A stretch of DNA of 5,697 nucleotides from CAYSHJ01 sp964589725 (GTDB lineage Bacteria; Planctomycetota; Planctomycetia; Planctomycetales; Planctomycetaceae). Below are positions 1 through 5,697 of the stretch, one piece after another. A program made the translations under genes and the position numbers. Below the pieces are notes generated by a model. The model was not told where the DNA came from. It saw nothing but the letters and a program-made list of their open reading frames with translations, and made no database searches. The first letter of the stretch is position 1, and every line of letters starts with the position of its first letter. The stretch covers positions 1-5,697 of the forward strand of contig CAZPUJ010000370.1 of assembly GCA_964589725.1 (NCBI GenBank), in the 5' to 3' direction.

Positions 1-82
1 TCGGGCCGGAAGCGGGGCGGTAGAGTACCCATCAATACTGAATTTGCAACGGCCACGCGAACGAAATTTCGAGTACGTTGTC

Positions 83-1720
83 ATGTCAAGAATGTTGGAA
101 ACGGTTTCAAGACTAGCTCGACGCGCCAGCGTGGTACGAGCCTCGCTCGTCATTCGACTCGCTCGCTGCCGTGTCGGGCTAGTGTTGGTGGTGCTCGCGT
201 TGTCGCTTGCGATGCCGACTCGCACCGCAGCTCAAGCGGCGAAGAATCTGAAGGCCGAGAGAGTCCTTCGCAATTTGCAATCCGAACACCAAGAGGCTCA
301 TCGCCGTTTTGCAATGGCCTTAGAGCAGATCGCTCAAACGTGCGAACAGCGAATGCTTGCGGAGATCGCCACCCAGATTCGCAAGGTCGCGCAACCGACC
401 AATCCCGATGCGCTGCGATTCGAGCCGTTGCCACGATCGGTGCTACCTCCGATTGCGGCCGATCTGCCCGAGGAAGAACTGGAATGGCGCAAGCAGCTTC
501 GTGAACAACGCAAGGACTATGCTCAAAAGCTGGACCAACTCGCTCAAGGAGCCGTAAAGGCGGGGCACTCGAGCTACGCATATCAACTGGTGCGCGAAGC
601 GGCCTTGCACGATTCCGATCATCCGCGCGCTCGCCGCTTGCTGGGGTTCGTCCGTTACAAGGACGAATGGGTTTCACCGTTCGAGGCGGACAAGCTCAAG
701 AAGCGTGAAGTCAACACGGACAAGTTCGGCTGGCTGCCGGCCACTCACGTCGAGCGGTACGAGGGGGGAGAACGGCCGCATCCGACAGAAAGCGGACGTT
801 GGATTTCGGTCGAGAAAGAAGCCGAATTTCGCCACGACTTCCGCAAAGCCTGGGACGTTCGCACCGAGCACTATTTGCTGAAGACGAACCACAGCCTGGA
901 ACGCGGCGTGGCCTTGGCTCAATCGCTCGAAGAGTTTCATCGTTTCTTCGTGCAGACCTTCGCGGCGTTCTTTGACGACCAAAAGGAGATCTCCAAGAAG
1001 TTCATGAATGCGAACGCCGCGGTGCCCATGCGGGGCAAGGCGTTCGAGATTCATTTTTATCGTTCGCAGGACGAGTACATCGCCAAGCTGATCGGCAAGT
1101 ACAAGCAGCAGGTCACGATTACGAACGGCCTGTATGACACCGACGATCAAGTCGTCTACAGTTTCGACAGCCCGGCGATGAACGCCGAAACGACGCTGTA
1201 CCACGAAGCGACTCACCAATTGTTGGCGGCTCAGCTACCGGTCAGCCCGATCATCGCCGATCAGGCGAACTTTTGGATCCTCGAGGGTATTGCCTGCTAC
1301 ATCGAATCGTTTCAGCGGCAAGCAGGGAGCGTGTCATTGGGCAATCCGCAGTTCAATCGCTTCGCCGAGTCGCGGTATCGGTTGCTCAACGACAAGTACT
1401 ACATGCCCCTGCCCGAGTTCACCGCGATGGGCAAGAAGGCCTTTCAGGCGCATCCGCGCATTCAGATGAACTACTCACAGTCCGCCGGGCTGGTGCATTT
1501 CTTCATGCACTACGACGACGGCCGCTACCGAGACGACCTGATCGAACATCTGCGACAGATTTACGCCGAAGGGAAACGTCCGCGAGGCACGCTGGGTCCC
1601 GTGCAGACCCTCGCGGAATTGACCGGCGAAAGGTTTGAAGATCTCGACAAACAGTACGGCGAGTACGTGCGGAAACTCTCCGGGCTGCTGGGCGAAGACT
1701 TCACCAGCAATGCCCCGTGA
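83..1720 (+). CDS. Exported DUF1570-type protein with HExxH...E zinc-peptidase signature
   Basis: This is a putative secreted or cell-envelope protein of the planctomycete DUF1570 kind. Numbered from the ATG at 83 it has 545 residues. Residues 1-30 are Arg-rich, 31-43 form a hydrophobic core (VGLVLVVLALSLA), and a signal-peptidase-like AAQA lies near 49-52. A helical, possibly coiled segment follows at about 54-90. At about 180-245 comes a conserved-looking block with RRLLGFVRY, W and FGWLP. The C-terminal half carries HEATH at 374-378 and ILEGIACYIE, with Glu401 following after 22 residues. This is the ligand arrangement of gluzincin metallopeptidases, so a zinc site is inferred; substrate and activity are unknown. 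The start is uncertain. The frame is open to the left window edge, with TTG at 44, ATG at 83 and 92, and GTG at 131 as candidates, and no clear Shine-Dalgarno precedes any of them. The ATG at 83 keeps the signal peptide; GTG 131 would give a more compact one. The 3' end overlaps convergent ribD by 20 nt. Confidence 0.85.
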   Translation: MSRMLETVSRLARRASVVRASLVIRLARCRVGLVLVVLALSLAMPTRTAAQAAKNLKAERVLRNLQSEHQEAHRRFAMALEQIAQTCEQRMLAEIATQIRKVAQPTNPDALRFEPLPRSVLPPIAADLPEEELEWRKQLREQRKDYAQKLDQLAQGAVKAGHSSYAYQLVREAALHDSDHPRARRLLGFVRYKDEWVSPFEADKLKKREVNTDKFGWLPATHVERYEGGERPHPTESGRWISVEKEAEFRHDFRKAWDVRTEHYLLKTNHSLERGVALAQSLEEFHRFFVQTFAAFFDDQKEISKKFMNANAAVPMRGKAFEIHFYRSQDEYIAKLIGKYKQQVTITNGLYDTDDQVVYSFDSPAMNAETTLYHEATHQLLAAQLPVSPIIADQANFWILEGIACYIESFQRQAGSVSLGNPQFNRFAESRYRLLNDKYYMPLPEFTAMGKKAFQAHPRIQMNYSQSAGLVHFFMHYDDGRYRDDLIEHLRQIYAEGKRPRGTLGPVQTLAELTGERFEDLDKQYGEYVRKLSGLLGEDFTSNAP

Positions 1721-2858
1721 CGGTGCCGTGGATGTAGATGTCTCCGTCCAGCGTCTGGACGTGCAAGTGTTCCAACTCCATCGCTTCGTCCATCTCGTCG
1801 ATGCCCAGGCCCGACAGCGGACTCAACGCCAACTCGCCGCCGGCCAGCTTCGGAGCCACGAACACGTGGACTTCGTCGAACAGATCGTGATCGGCGAACG
1901 CCCCCAACACGGCCGAGCCTCCCTCGATCAATAGGTTGGTGACATCGCGACGTCCCAGCTCGGATAAGAGCTCGCGTAGATCCGGGCGACGATACTTCAG
2001 CGGCCACGACTCCGGCATGTCCGGCAGCGACGGCAATTGGCAGACGTCGACACCCGCACGTTGCAACGCCGCGACATTCTCCGGCGAAGCGTCCGGGCCG
2101 GCGATCAGTAACAGCGGCGCTTGATCCAACGTCCGGACGAGCTGACAGTCCAGCGGCAAGGTGGCCAGTGAATCGAGCACGACTCGCGTTGCCGTGCGCG
2201 GTCCGGGCGGTCGCGCGGTCAGCAAGGGATCGTCCGCGCGGACCGTGCCGACTCCCACCAGAATGGCATCGACTCGACCGCGGAGTTGGTGCGCCACGCT
2301 GCGTGAGGCTTCATTCGAAATCCATTTCGAATCCCCTTCGCGAGTCGCCAGCTTGCCGTCGAGTGTCATCGCCCACTTACCGATGACGTACGGCAAACCA
2401 GTGGTCACTTGCTTGGCAAAGGGAGCCGTCAACTGCATCGCTTCCGATTCGAGCAATCCGACTTCGACCTCGACGCCCGCCGCTTGTAGTTCCGCAATGC
2501 CGCGGCCGTTGACATGCGGCGCGGGGTCCGCGCGTCCGATGACCACGCGACGAATTCCAGTGGACACCACGGCTCGCGAACAAGGAGGCGTCTTGCCGAA
2601 GTGGCAGCACGGTTCGAGCGACACGAACAACGTCGCGTCTTTGAGCTGCTGGCTGTGACCGCGAACTTCGGCATCGCGGATCGCTTCCACCTCAGCGTGC
2701 GGTCCACCGAACTTCTGATGAAACCCCTCGCCGAGCAGTCGCAGTTTGTCATCAACCAACACCGCCCCGACGGCCGGGTTCGGCTCGACGTATCCCAGCC
2801 CGCGAGCCGCTAGCTGGAAGGCATGTCGCATCACAGACGGTTGGTCAGGAAACTGCAT
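1701..2858 (-). CDS. ribD: Bifunctional riboflavin biosynthesis protein RibD (deaminase/reductase)
   Basis: RibD catalyses two successive cytoplasmic steps of riboflavin synthesis: deamination of the diaminopyrimidine made from GTP, then NADPH-dependent reduction of the ribosyl chain. From ATG 2858 it has 385 residues, close to the roughly 367 of E. coli RibD. The N-terminal deaminase domain (about 1-145) shows NPAVG, HAEVEAI (zinc ligand His54, catalytic Glu56), LEPCCHFGKTPPC (zinc ligands Cys84 and Cys93) and the DPAPHVNGRG block. The reductase domain (about 155-380) shows KWAMTLDGKLA, SKWIS, GVGTVRADDPLLTAR (202-216) and LIEGGS (310-315). Both active sites look intact. The frame extends upstream to a TTG at 2960, but those 34 extra codons are intergenic repeat, and family alignment favours ATG 2858 (ATG 2831 is the next option). 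No Shine-Dalgarno or FMN riboswitch is visible; the 80 bp upstream are repeat. It lies downstream of the SEC-C gene on the same strand and may be co-transcribed with it. Confidence 0.96.
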   Translation of the reverse strand: MQFPDQPSVMRHAFQLAARGLGYVEPNPAVGAVLVDDKLRLLGEGFHQKFGGPHAEVEAIRDAEVRGHSQQLKDATLFVSLEPCCHFGKTPPCSRAVVSTGIRRVVIGRADPAPHVNGRGIAELQAAGVEVEVGLLESEAMQLTAPFAKQVTTGLPYVIGKWAMTLDGKLATREGDSKWISNEASRSVAHQLRGRVDAILVGVGTVRADDPLLTARPPGPRTATRVVLDSLATLPLDCQLVRTLDQAPLLLIAGPDASPENVAALQRAGVDVCQLPSLPDMPESWPLKYRRPDLRELLSELGRRDVTNLLIEGGSAVLGAFADHDLFDEVHVFVAPKLAGGELALSPLSGLGIDEMDEAMELEHLHVQTLDGDIYIHGTVTGHCW

Positions 2859-2938
2859 GATTCGGATTTCGGATTTCGGATTTCGGACCTCGGATTTCGG
2901 ATTGGATCCGAAATCCGAGGTCCGAAATCCAAAATCCG
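2859..2938. repeat. Heptamer tract plus 33-bp-arm palindrome filling the SEC-C/ribD gap
   Basis: Between the stop codon of the SEC-C gene (2939-2941) and the ATG of ribD (2856-2858) there is nothing but this 80-bp element. Its left half is a run of about six 7-bp units (ATTTCGG and variants GATTCGG, ACCTCGG) from 2859 to 2900. Positions 2870-2902 and 2906-2938 form an inverted repeat, 32 of 33 positions complementary, with a 3-nt loop (TGG, 2903-2905). The single imperfect pair (2877/2931) is C-A in a plus-strand RNA but a G-U wobble in the minus-strand mRNA. No U-run follows the stem on either strand, so it is not a textbook intrinsic terminator. Read through, it gives peptides such as NPKSEVRNPKSEIR, which I recognise as a common planctomycete intergenic-repeat artefact. 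Its function is unknown; a mobile REP-like element, mRNA-stabilising hairpin or translation-control hairpin are all possible. Confidence 0.93.
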
Positions 2939-5167
2939 TCAACTCTGCCCCGGCAGCCAAAGTTTACCGGCGGCGGCCGGTTCGTCGGCCACAGCGGCAT
3001 CGGGAGTCCAGATGCCGGCGCTCGTCACCGCGCCGCCAACTCCTTCGACGTCCGAAGCTCCATCGGTCATCCACGGAGCTGGGACTTGATAATGATGCAC
3101 GATTTGAGCCACGTAACTCCGCACCTCCGGAACCTTCGGACCGTAATGCTCCCACAGACGATGCAGCAGGCGATTGCAATCGGTGTCGTGCGGATTGTCG
3201 AGCCGATATCGCAGCTCGCGCATGTCGCAGTCCAACTCGTGCTCGAACTGTTCCGCCGCCGGCACGACGCGTGAGCGTTCTTTGTCCAACCAGCGGACCG
3301 CCTCGGCGGGGTCCATCATCAGCGAGCCGAGGTCGGACAGGAAGCGATACACGCGCGACAGATCGAGCTTGTCATGGCAACTCGTCCGCTCGACGATCTG
3401 CGTCAGCAACGGACGCAAGCTCTCCTTGTGCTGAATTAAGGTCGCCCGTTTGTACGCCGCGAGAAGTTGAGTGTCGTTGAGCCGCTCAAACGGCACGCGC
3501 GCGAATTGCAAGATCGACAACGTGCCGACGTTCGTCTGCTCCGTCACATTCAGCGTTTGGATGGCCGGTAAACCGAGCTTCGCTCGCTCGGCATTCACGT
3601 CAAACGACAGGCCCGCGCGGTCGGCGTGCATATCGAGTTGCAATAGCCACGCGGCCAGAGGCACGCGCAACGAGTCGTCGCCCGCCGCCTGACGGGGCGT
3701 CTTGTCGCCGAGCGCCACCGTCGGAGTCTCCGGCCACTCCTGGTCAATGAACTTCCGCCAGATCGCTCGATTGACGCGACGGACGATTCCTTGCGGCGTC
3801 GACGGCTCGAAGTACCGACGCCATTGCAGCGGCAAATACTCCCGCTCGAACAGCGATTTGGTGACCAGTCCGTCTTCCTGGCCGGGCACGGGGATGAACT
3901 CGATCTCGCCACCGGCCGCGGCTTCCAGCTTTTCCGTCGCCTGCTGAAACAATTCGCCTTCGATGCCCATCACAACCAGCGCGGCGTCTCGCTGGGCTCC
4001 CTCCTGCCGGTCGAAGACGACGACATCGGCGATGATTCGGGGCGTGCGATCGAGCGTGTACGCCGATTCTTCATTTCCGGTAACCGGAGCTTGATCGAGC
4101 ACTCGGTACGTCGCCACCGGCTGACCGGGCTGCGGCTGCTGGCCGTCGGGCGTGTGGACACGGATCACCAGCGGAACCTGGTCCAACGTGCTCAACAGCT
4201 TGGAGGCTGCTTGCACCTTGTAGCCGCGTTGCACAACGCGATGCGTGCGAGTACGGTCGCCACGACGCTCCAACGATTGGGCCAACGTCTCACGTTCGAC
4301 GGCAGTTTCGAAATCGTCGGTGAACCGTGCGGACTTGTGAATCGCCTCGGCCGCGGAGCGTTCATCGCCATCCCACGCTCGACACAAGCCCGCATCCCAC
4401 CACAATCCCGCAACGACCGCTCGCCGCGATGCGGTTTCGTCACCCGAACCGGGGTCGCCGGCGAGTTTCGTTTCGGCCGCCTCAGCCAACTTAGTGAAGA
4501 AACCGGCCGCCGCCTCCTGACATCCCAGGAACGACAGCTTGAACGCCTTGCGGACTTCCTTGTCAAACGCTTCGTCGCCGGAGACCTGCACCAAATCGTG
4601 ACTGCCGCGTAGCATGTACGGAACTTTGGTTTCGCCGTCGAACTCGATCAACTCCATGAAGACCTGTTCGCGATCTTCCTCGTTGGCCAAACGCATCGCC
4701 TGCGCGAGGTACTGCCGATGAGCCAACGGGCTGCCGACCGCACCCATGAACTCCGCGATCGACCGACACAGAAAGTAAATAATGTGCGGGTACTCGCCAG
4801 AGCAGCGTTGAAACGCCCGCTGAATCGCCTGCTTGCCGTTCTTCCAGCCGTCGGAAAAGAACGCGGCCAAGCCGTACAACGCGATCGAGTACAAATTGTC
4901 CGGCTGCTGTTCCAGCACCTTGGCGAGTGGAGCCTTGGCCTCGCTCCCGCGGCGATCCATCATCAGCGTGAAAGCCTGCAGATTCTTGACCCAAGCACTT
5001 TGCGGGTGCCGCCGCTCCAGCGCGAGCAAAAGTTGCAACGCCTGCTTGTTCTGTTTGGCCGATTGAAGCCGGACCACCCGTTCGATGTCCCCTTCCAAGC
5101 CGTGGCAACAAAACTTCAATTTCTTGTGGCTGCCGCAAGGGCACGCCGCGTAGACGTCCAAAGCCAT
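2939..5167 (-). CDS. SEC-C-motif / TPR-like protein, 742 residues
   Basis: This is a large cytoplasmic protein of unknown function; no signal peptide or membrane segment is seen. The extreme N-terminus carries CPCGSHKKLKFCCHG (Cys9, Cys11, Cys20, Cys21/His22), a SEC-C-type zinc knuckle like the one at the C-terminus of SecA, where it mediates binding to partners. TPR-like helical repeats follow at about 33-125 (ALQLLLALERRHP, LAKVLEQQPDNLYS), again at about 250-310 and at about 600-635. The middle (330-460) looks like a mixed alpha/beta region. ALGDKTPRQAA at 485-495 recalls the 'GKTPREA' signature of Xre/MbcA/ParS-type C-terminal regions; this is a weak resemblance only. The tail from 702 is Ala/Gly-rich and ends with two related motifs, GIWTPDA and KLWLPGQ. 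ATG 5167 is the first usable start, since an in-frame stop lies at 5183-5185; there is no clear Shine-Dalgarno. The gene is divergent from uxs and ends 1 nt before the palindrome preceding ribD. The reading frame is firm; the role is not known. Confidence 0.88.
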   Translation of the reverse strand: MALDVYAACPCGSHKKLKFCCHGLEGDIERVVRLQSAKQNKQALQLLLALERRHPQSAWVKNLQAFTLMMDRRGSEAKAPLAKVLEQQPDNLYSIALYGLAAFFSDGWKNGKQAIQRAFQRCSGEYPHIIYFLCRSIAEFMGAVGSPLAHRQYLAQAMRLANEEDREQVFMELIEFDGETKVPYMLRGSHDLVQVSGDEAFDKEVRKAFKLSFLGCQEAAAGFFTKLAEAAETKLAGDPGSGDETASRRAVVAGLWWDAGLCRAWDGDERSAAEAIHKSARFTDDFETAVERETLAQSLERRGDRTRTHRVVQRGYKVQAASKLLSTLDQVPLVIRVHTPDGQQPQPGQPVATYRVLDQAPVTGNEESAYTLDRTPRIIADVVVFDRQEGAQRDAALVVMGIEGELFQQATEKLEAAAGGEIEFIPVPGQEDGLVTKSLFEREYLPLQWRRYFEPSTPQGIVRRVNRAIWRKFIDQEWPETPTVALGDKTPRQAAGDDSLRVPLAAWLLQLDMHADRAGLSFDVNAERAKLGLPAIQTLNVTEQTNVGTLSILQFARVPFERLNDTQLLAAYKRATLIQHKESLRPLLTQIVERTSCHDKLDLSRVYRFLSDLGSLMMDPAEAVRWLDKERSRVVPAAEQFEHELDCDMRELRYRLDNPHDTDCNRLLHRLWEHYGPKVPEVRSYVAQIVHHYQVPAPWMTDGASDVEGVGGAVTSAGIWTPDAAVADEPAAAGKLWLPGQS

Positions 5168-5377
5168 ATGTCGGTCCGTTCGTCAAACGTTATTTCGTCG
5201 TCGACAACCTCGCGGATCGACCGTCCGTCCGCCGTGCCGCCGGAATGTTTTCGTTGGGATTGCGACATGTTAGTCGTTGCCGAATGCGCTGCACAGGCAA
5301 CGGTTTCGCAGCTTGTTCGAACGAGCGCCGTTGCCAGAATCGTCAAACGCTTGCTAACGTTCGCCGTCCGATCTCGG

Positions 5378-5438
5378 GTGCCGCGGCTGTGTCAGCCGTG
5401 CTCATCAGCGAGTCACACGGCTGACACAGCCGTGGCAC
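5378..5438. repeat. Nested palindrome (23-bp arms, 15-nt loop) upstream of uxs
   Basis: Arms 5378-5400 and 5416-5438 are complementary at 22 of 23 positions, around a loop at 5401-5415. The one imperfect pair (5383/5433) is a G-U wobble in the plus-strand, uxs-direction RNA. Each arm is itself palindromic. The right arm contains the perfect small hairpin CACGGCTG-ACA-CAGCCGTG (5416-5434), and the left arm holds the same with one mismatch. The element can therefore fold as one long hairpin or as two short ones. No U-run follows on either strand, so a standard terminator is not supported. It lies 15 nt before the Shine-Dalgarno of uxs. The CACGGCT/AGCCGTGGCAC core resembles dispersed planctomycete intergenic repeats, from memory rather than a search. 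Confidence 0.9.
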
Positions 5439-5453
5439 ATCAGACACTTGGTC

Positions 5454-5458
5454 AGGAG
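5454..5458 (+). promoter_or_regulatory. Shine-Dalgarno AGGAG of uxs
   Basis: AGGAG lies 5 nt before ATG 5464 and fixes that start; the GTG at 5461 directly before it would leave only 2 nt and is less likely. It is the only clear ribosome binding site in the window, as the other three genes lack one at their chosen starts. Confidence 0.8.
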
Positions 5459-5463
5459 CAGTG

Positions 5464-5697
5464 ATGGCCACGATTCTCGTCACCGGAGGAGCCGGCTTCC
5501 TGGGGAGTCATCTGTGTGATCGCTTGATCGCTCGTGGTGACGACGTCCTGTGCGTCGACAATTTCTTCACCGGCCGCAAAGCGAACATCGTACATCTGCT
5601 CGGCAACCCGCGGTTCGAGGTCATTCGCCACGACATCGTTCATCCGTTCAGAACCGAAGTGGAGCAAATCTACAACCTGGCCTGTCCAGCCTCGCCC
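5464..5697 (+). CDS. uxs: UDP-glucuronate decarboxylase (UDP-xylose synthase), N-terminal part
   Basis: This is the first 78 codons of an extended short-chain dehydrogenase/reductase; the rest lies beyond the right window edge. The enzyme family oxidises and decarboxylates UDP-glucuronate to UDP-xylose using bound NAD, supplying nucleotide sugar for surface polysaccharides. The N-terminus shows ILVTGGAGFLGSHLCDRL with the Rossmann GxxGxxG at residues 8-14, then VDNFFTGRK (31-39) and a hydrophobic-acidic RHDI block near 55-58. IYNLACPASP (69-78) follows. The combination of DNFFTGRK with NLACPASP is characteristic of bacterial and eukaryotic UXS rather than of UDP-glucose epimerases or dTDP-glucose dehydratases. 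The catalytic Tyr-xxx-Lys lies outside the window and cannot be checked. Start ATG 5464 is supported by AGGAG at 5454-5458. A 61-bp palindrome precedes it. Downstream genes are unknown. Confidence 0.92.
   Translation, partial: MATILVTGGAGFLGSHLCDRLIARGDDVLCVDNFFTGRKANIVHLLGNPRFEVIRHDIVHPFRTEVEQIYNLACPASP

Larger units (their letters stand above)
5168..5463. other. Divergent intergenic region between the SEC-C gene and uxs
   Basis: This 296-nt region must hold the 5' signals of both divergent genes. What can be seen is a palindrome at 5378-5438 and a Shine-Dalgarno at 5454-5458, both on the uxs side. I looked for sigma-70 -35/-10 pairs on both strands and found none with acceptable spacing. 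On the SEC-C side, a TAACGT (complement of 5187-5192) and a TTGTCG (complement of 5202-5207) are only 9 nt apart. No riboswitch or tRNA was recognised. A minus-strand frame of 76 codons (5116-5346) crosses this region into the start of the SEC-C gene but has no recognisable features. Confidence 0.75.

Noticed and set aside
2161..2658. 165-codon plus-strand frame opposite ribD
   Set aside because: It lies wholly antisense to a well-conserved RibD with both active sites intact; its Ser/Arg/Pro-rich composition is that of a shadow frame.
2859..2900. Short CRISPR-like array (repeated ATTTCGG units)
   Set aside because: The units are 7 bp and directly adjacent with no spacers, and they form part of a palindrome; no cas gene is nearby.
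2859..2938. Intrinsic transcription terminator after the SEC-C gene
   Set aside because: The stem is long but has no U-run after it on either strand, and the repeat character explains the palindrome without a terminator role.
3791..4612. 273-codon plus-strand frame opposite the SEC-C gene
   Set aside because: Long antisense frames are expected in GC-rich genes; the sequence has no recognisable domain, while the minus-strand frame carries SEC-C and TPR features.
4563..5186. 207-codon minus-strand frame beginning upstream of the SEC-C start
   Set aside because: It overlaps the SEC-C protein in another frame, reads as Gly/Arg-rich sequence, and its start has no ribosome binding site; it is a shadow frame.
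5187..5207. Sigma-70 promoter for the SEC-C gene (TTGTCG ... TAACGT on the minus strand)
   Set aside because: The two hexamers are only 9 nt apart, far from the usual 16-18 nt, so the match is not credible.
5452..5667. 71-codon minus-strand frame opposite uxs
   Set aside because: It is antisense to a clearly recognisable UDP-glucuronate decarboxylase N-terminus that has its own Shine-Dalgarno.

Overview
The window looks like an ordinary chromosomal stretch of a planctomycete (Planctomycetota, perhaps Pirellulales-like). It is moderately GC-rich. It has a secreted DUF1570-type HExxH protein and a large SEC-C/TPR protein of the kind common in that phylum. It also has a UDP-glucuronate decarboxylase and intergenic palindromes that, read through, give the 'NPKSE.RNPKSEIR' and 'SDFGFR' peptides often seen at mis-annotated planctomycete gene ends. 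The taxonomic call is inferred from family recognition, not from a marker gene.

Layout. A plus-strand gene (83-1720, frame open to the left window edge) encodes an exported putative zinc-metallopeptidase-like protein. It converges on, and overlaps by 20 nt, a minus-strand riboflavin biosynthesis gene ribD (1701-2858). Upstream of ribD on the same strand lies a 742-residue SEC-C/TPR protein (2939-5167). The gap between them is exactly 80 bp (2859-2938). It is filled entirely by an ATTTCGG heptamer tract and a 33-bp-arm palindrome. A 296-nt divergent intergenic region (5168-5463) follows. It contains a second, unrelated palindrome (5378-5438) placed just before a good Shine-Dalgarno and the start of a plus-strand UDP-glucuronate decarboxylase gene, which is cut by the right window edge.

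How the genes relate. The SEC-C gene and ribD may form one transcription unit, but nothing shows a shared function; ribD sits apart from the other riboflavin genes, at least within this window. The uxs gene starts a separate unit, probably for nucleotide-sugar and surface-polysaccharide synthesis. The four genes do not form an obvious new system. The most notable items are the two palindromes. Each has a single imperfect pair, and in each case that pair becomes a G-U wobble in the transcript that leads into the adjacent downstream gene. No tRNA, rRNA, CRISPR, insertion sequence, riboswitch or convincing sigma-70 promoter was recognised.
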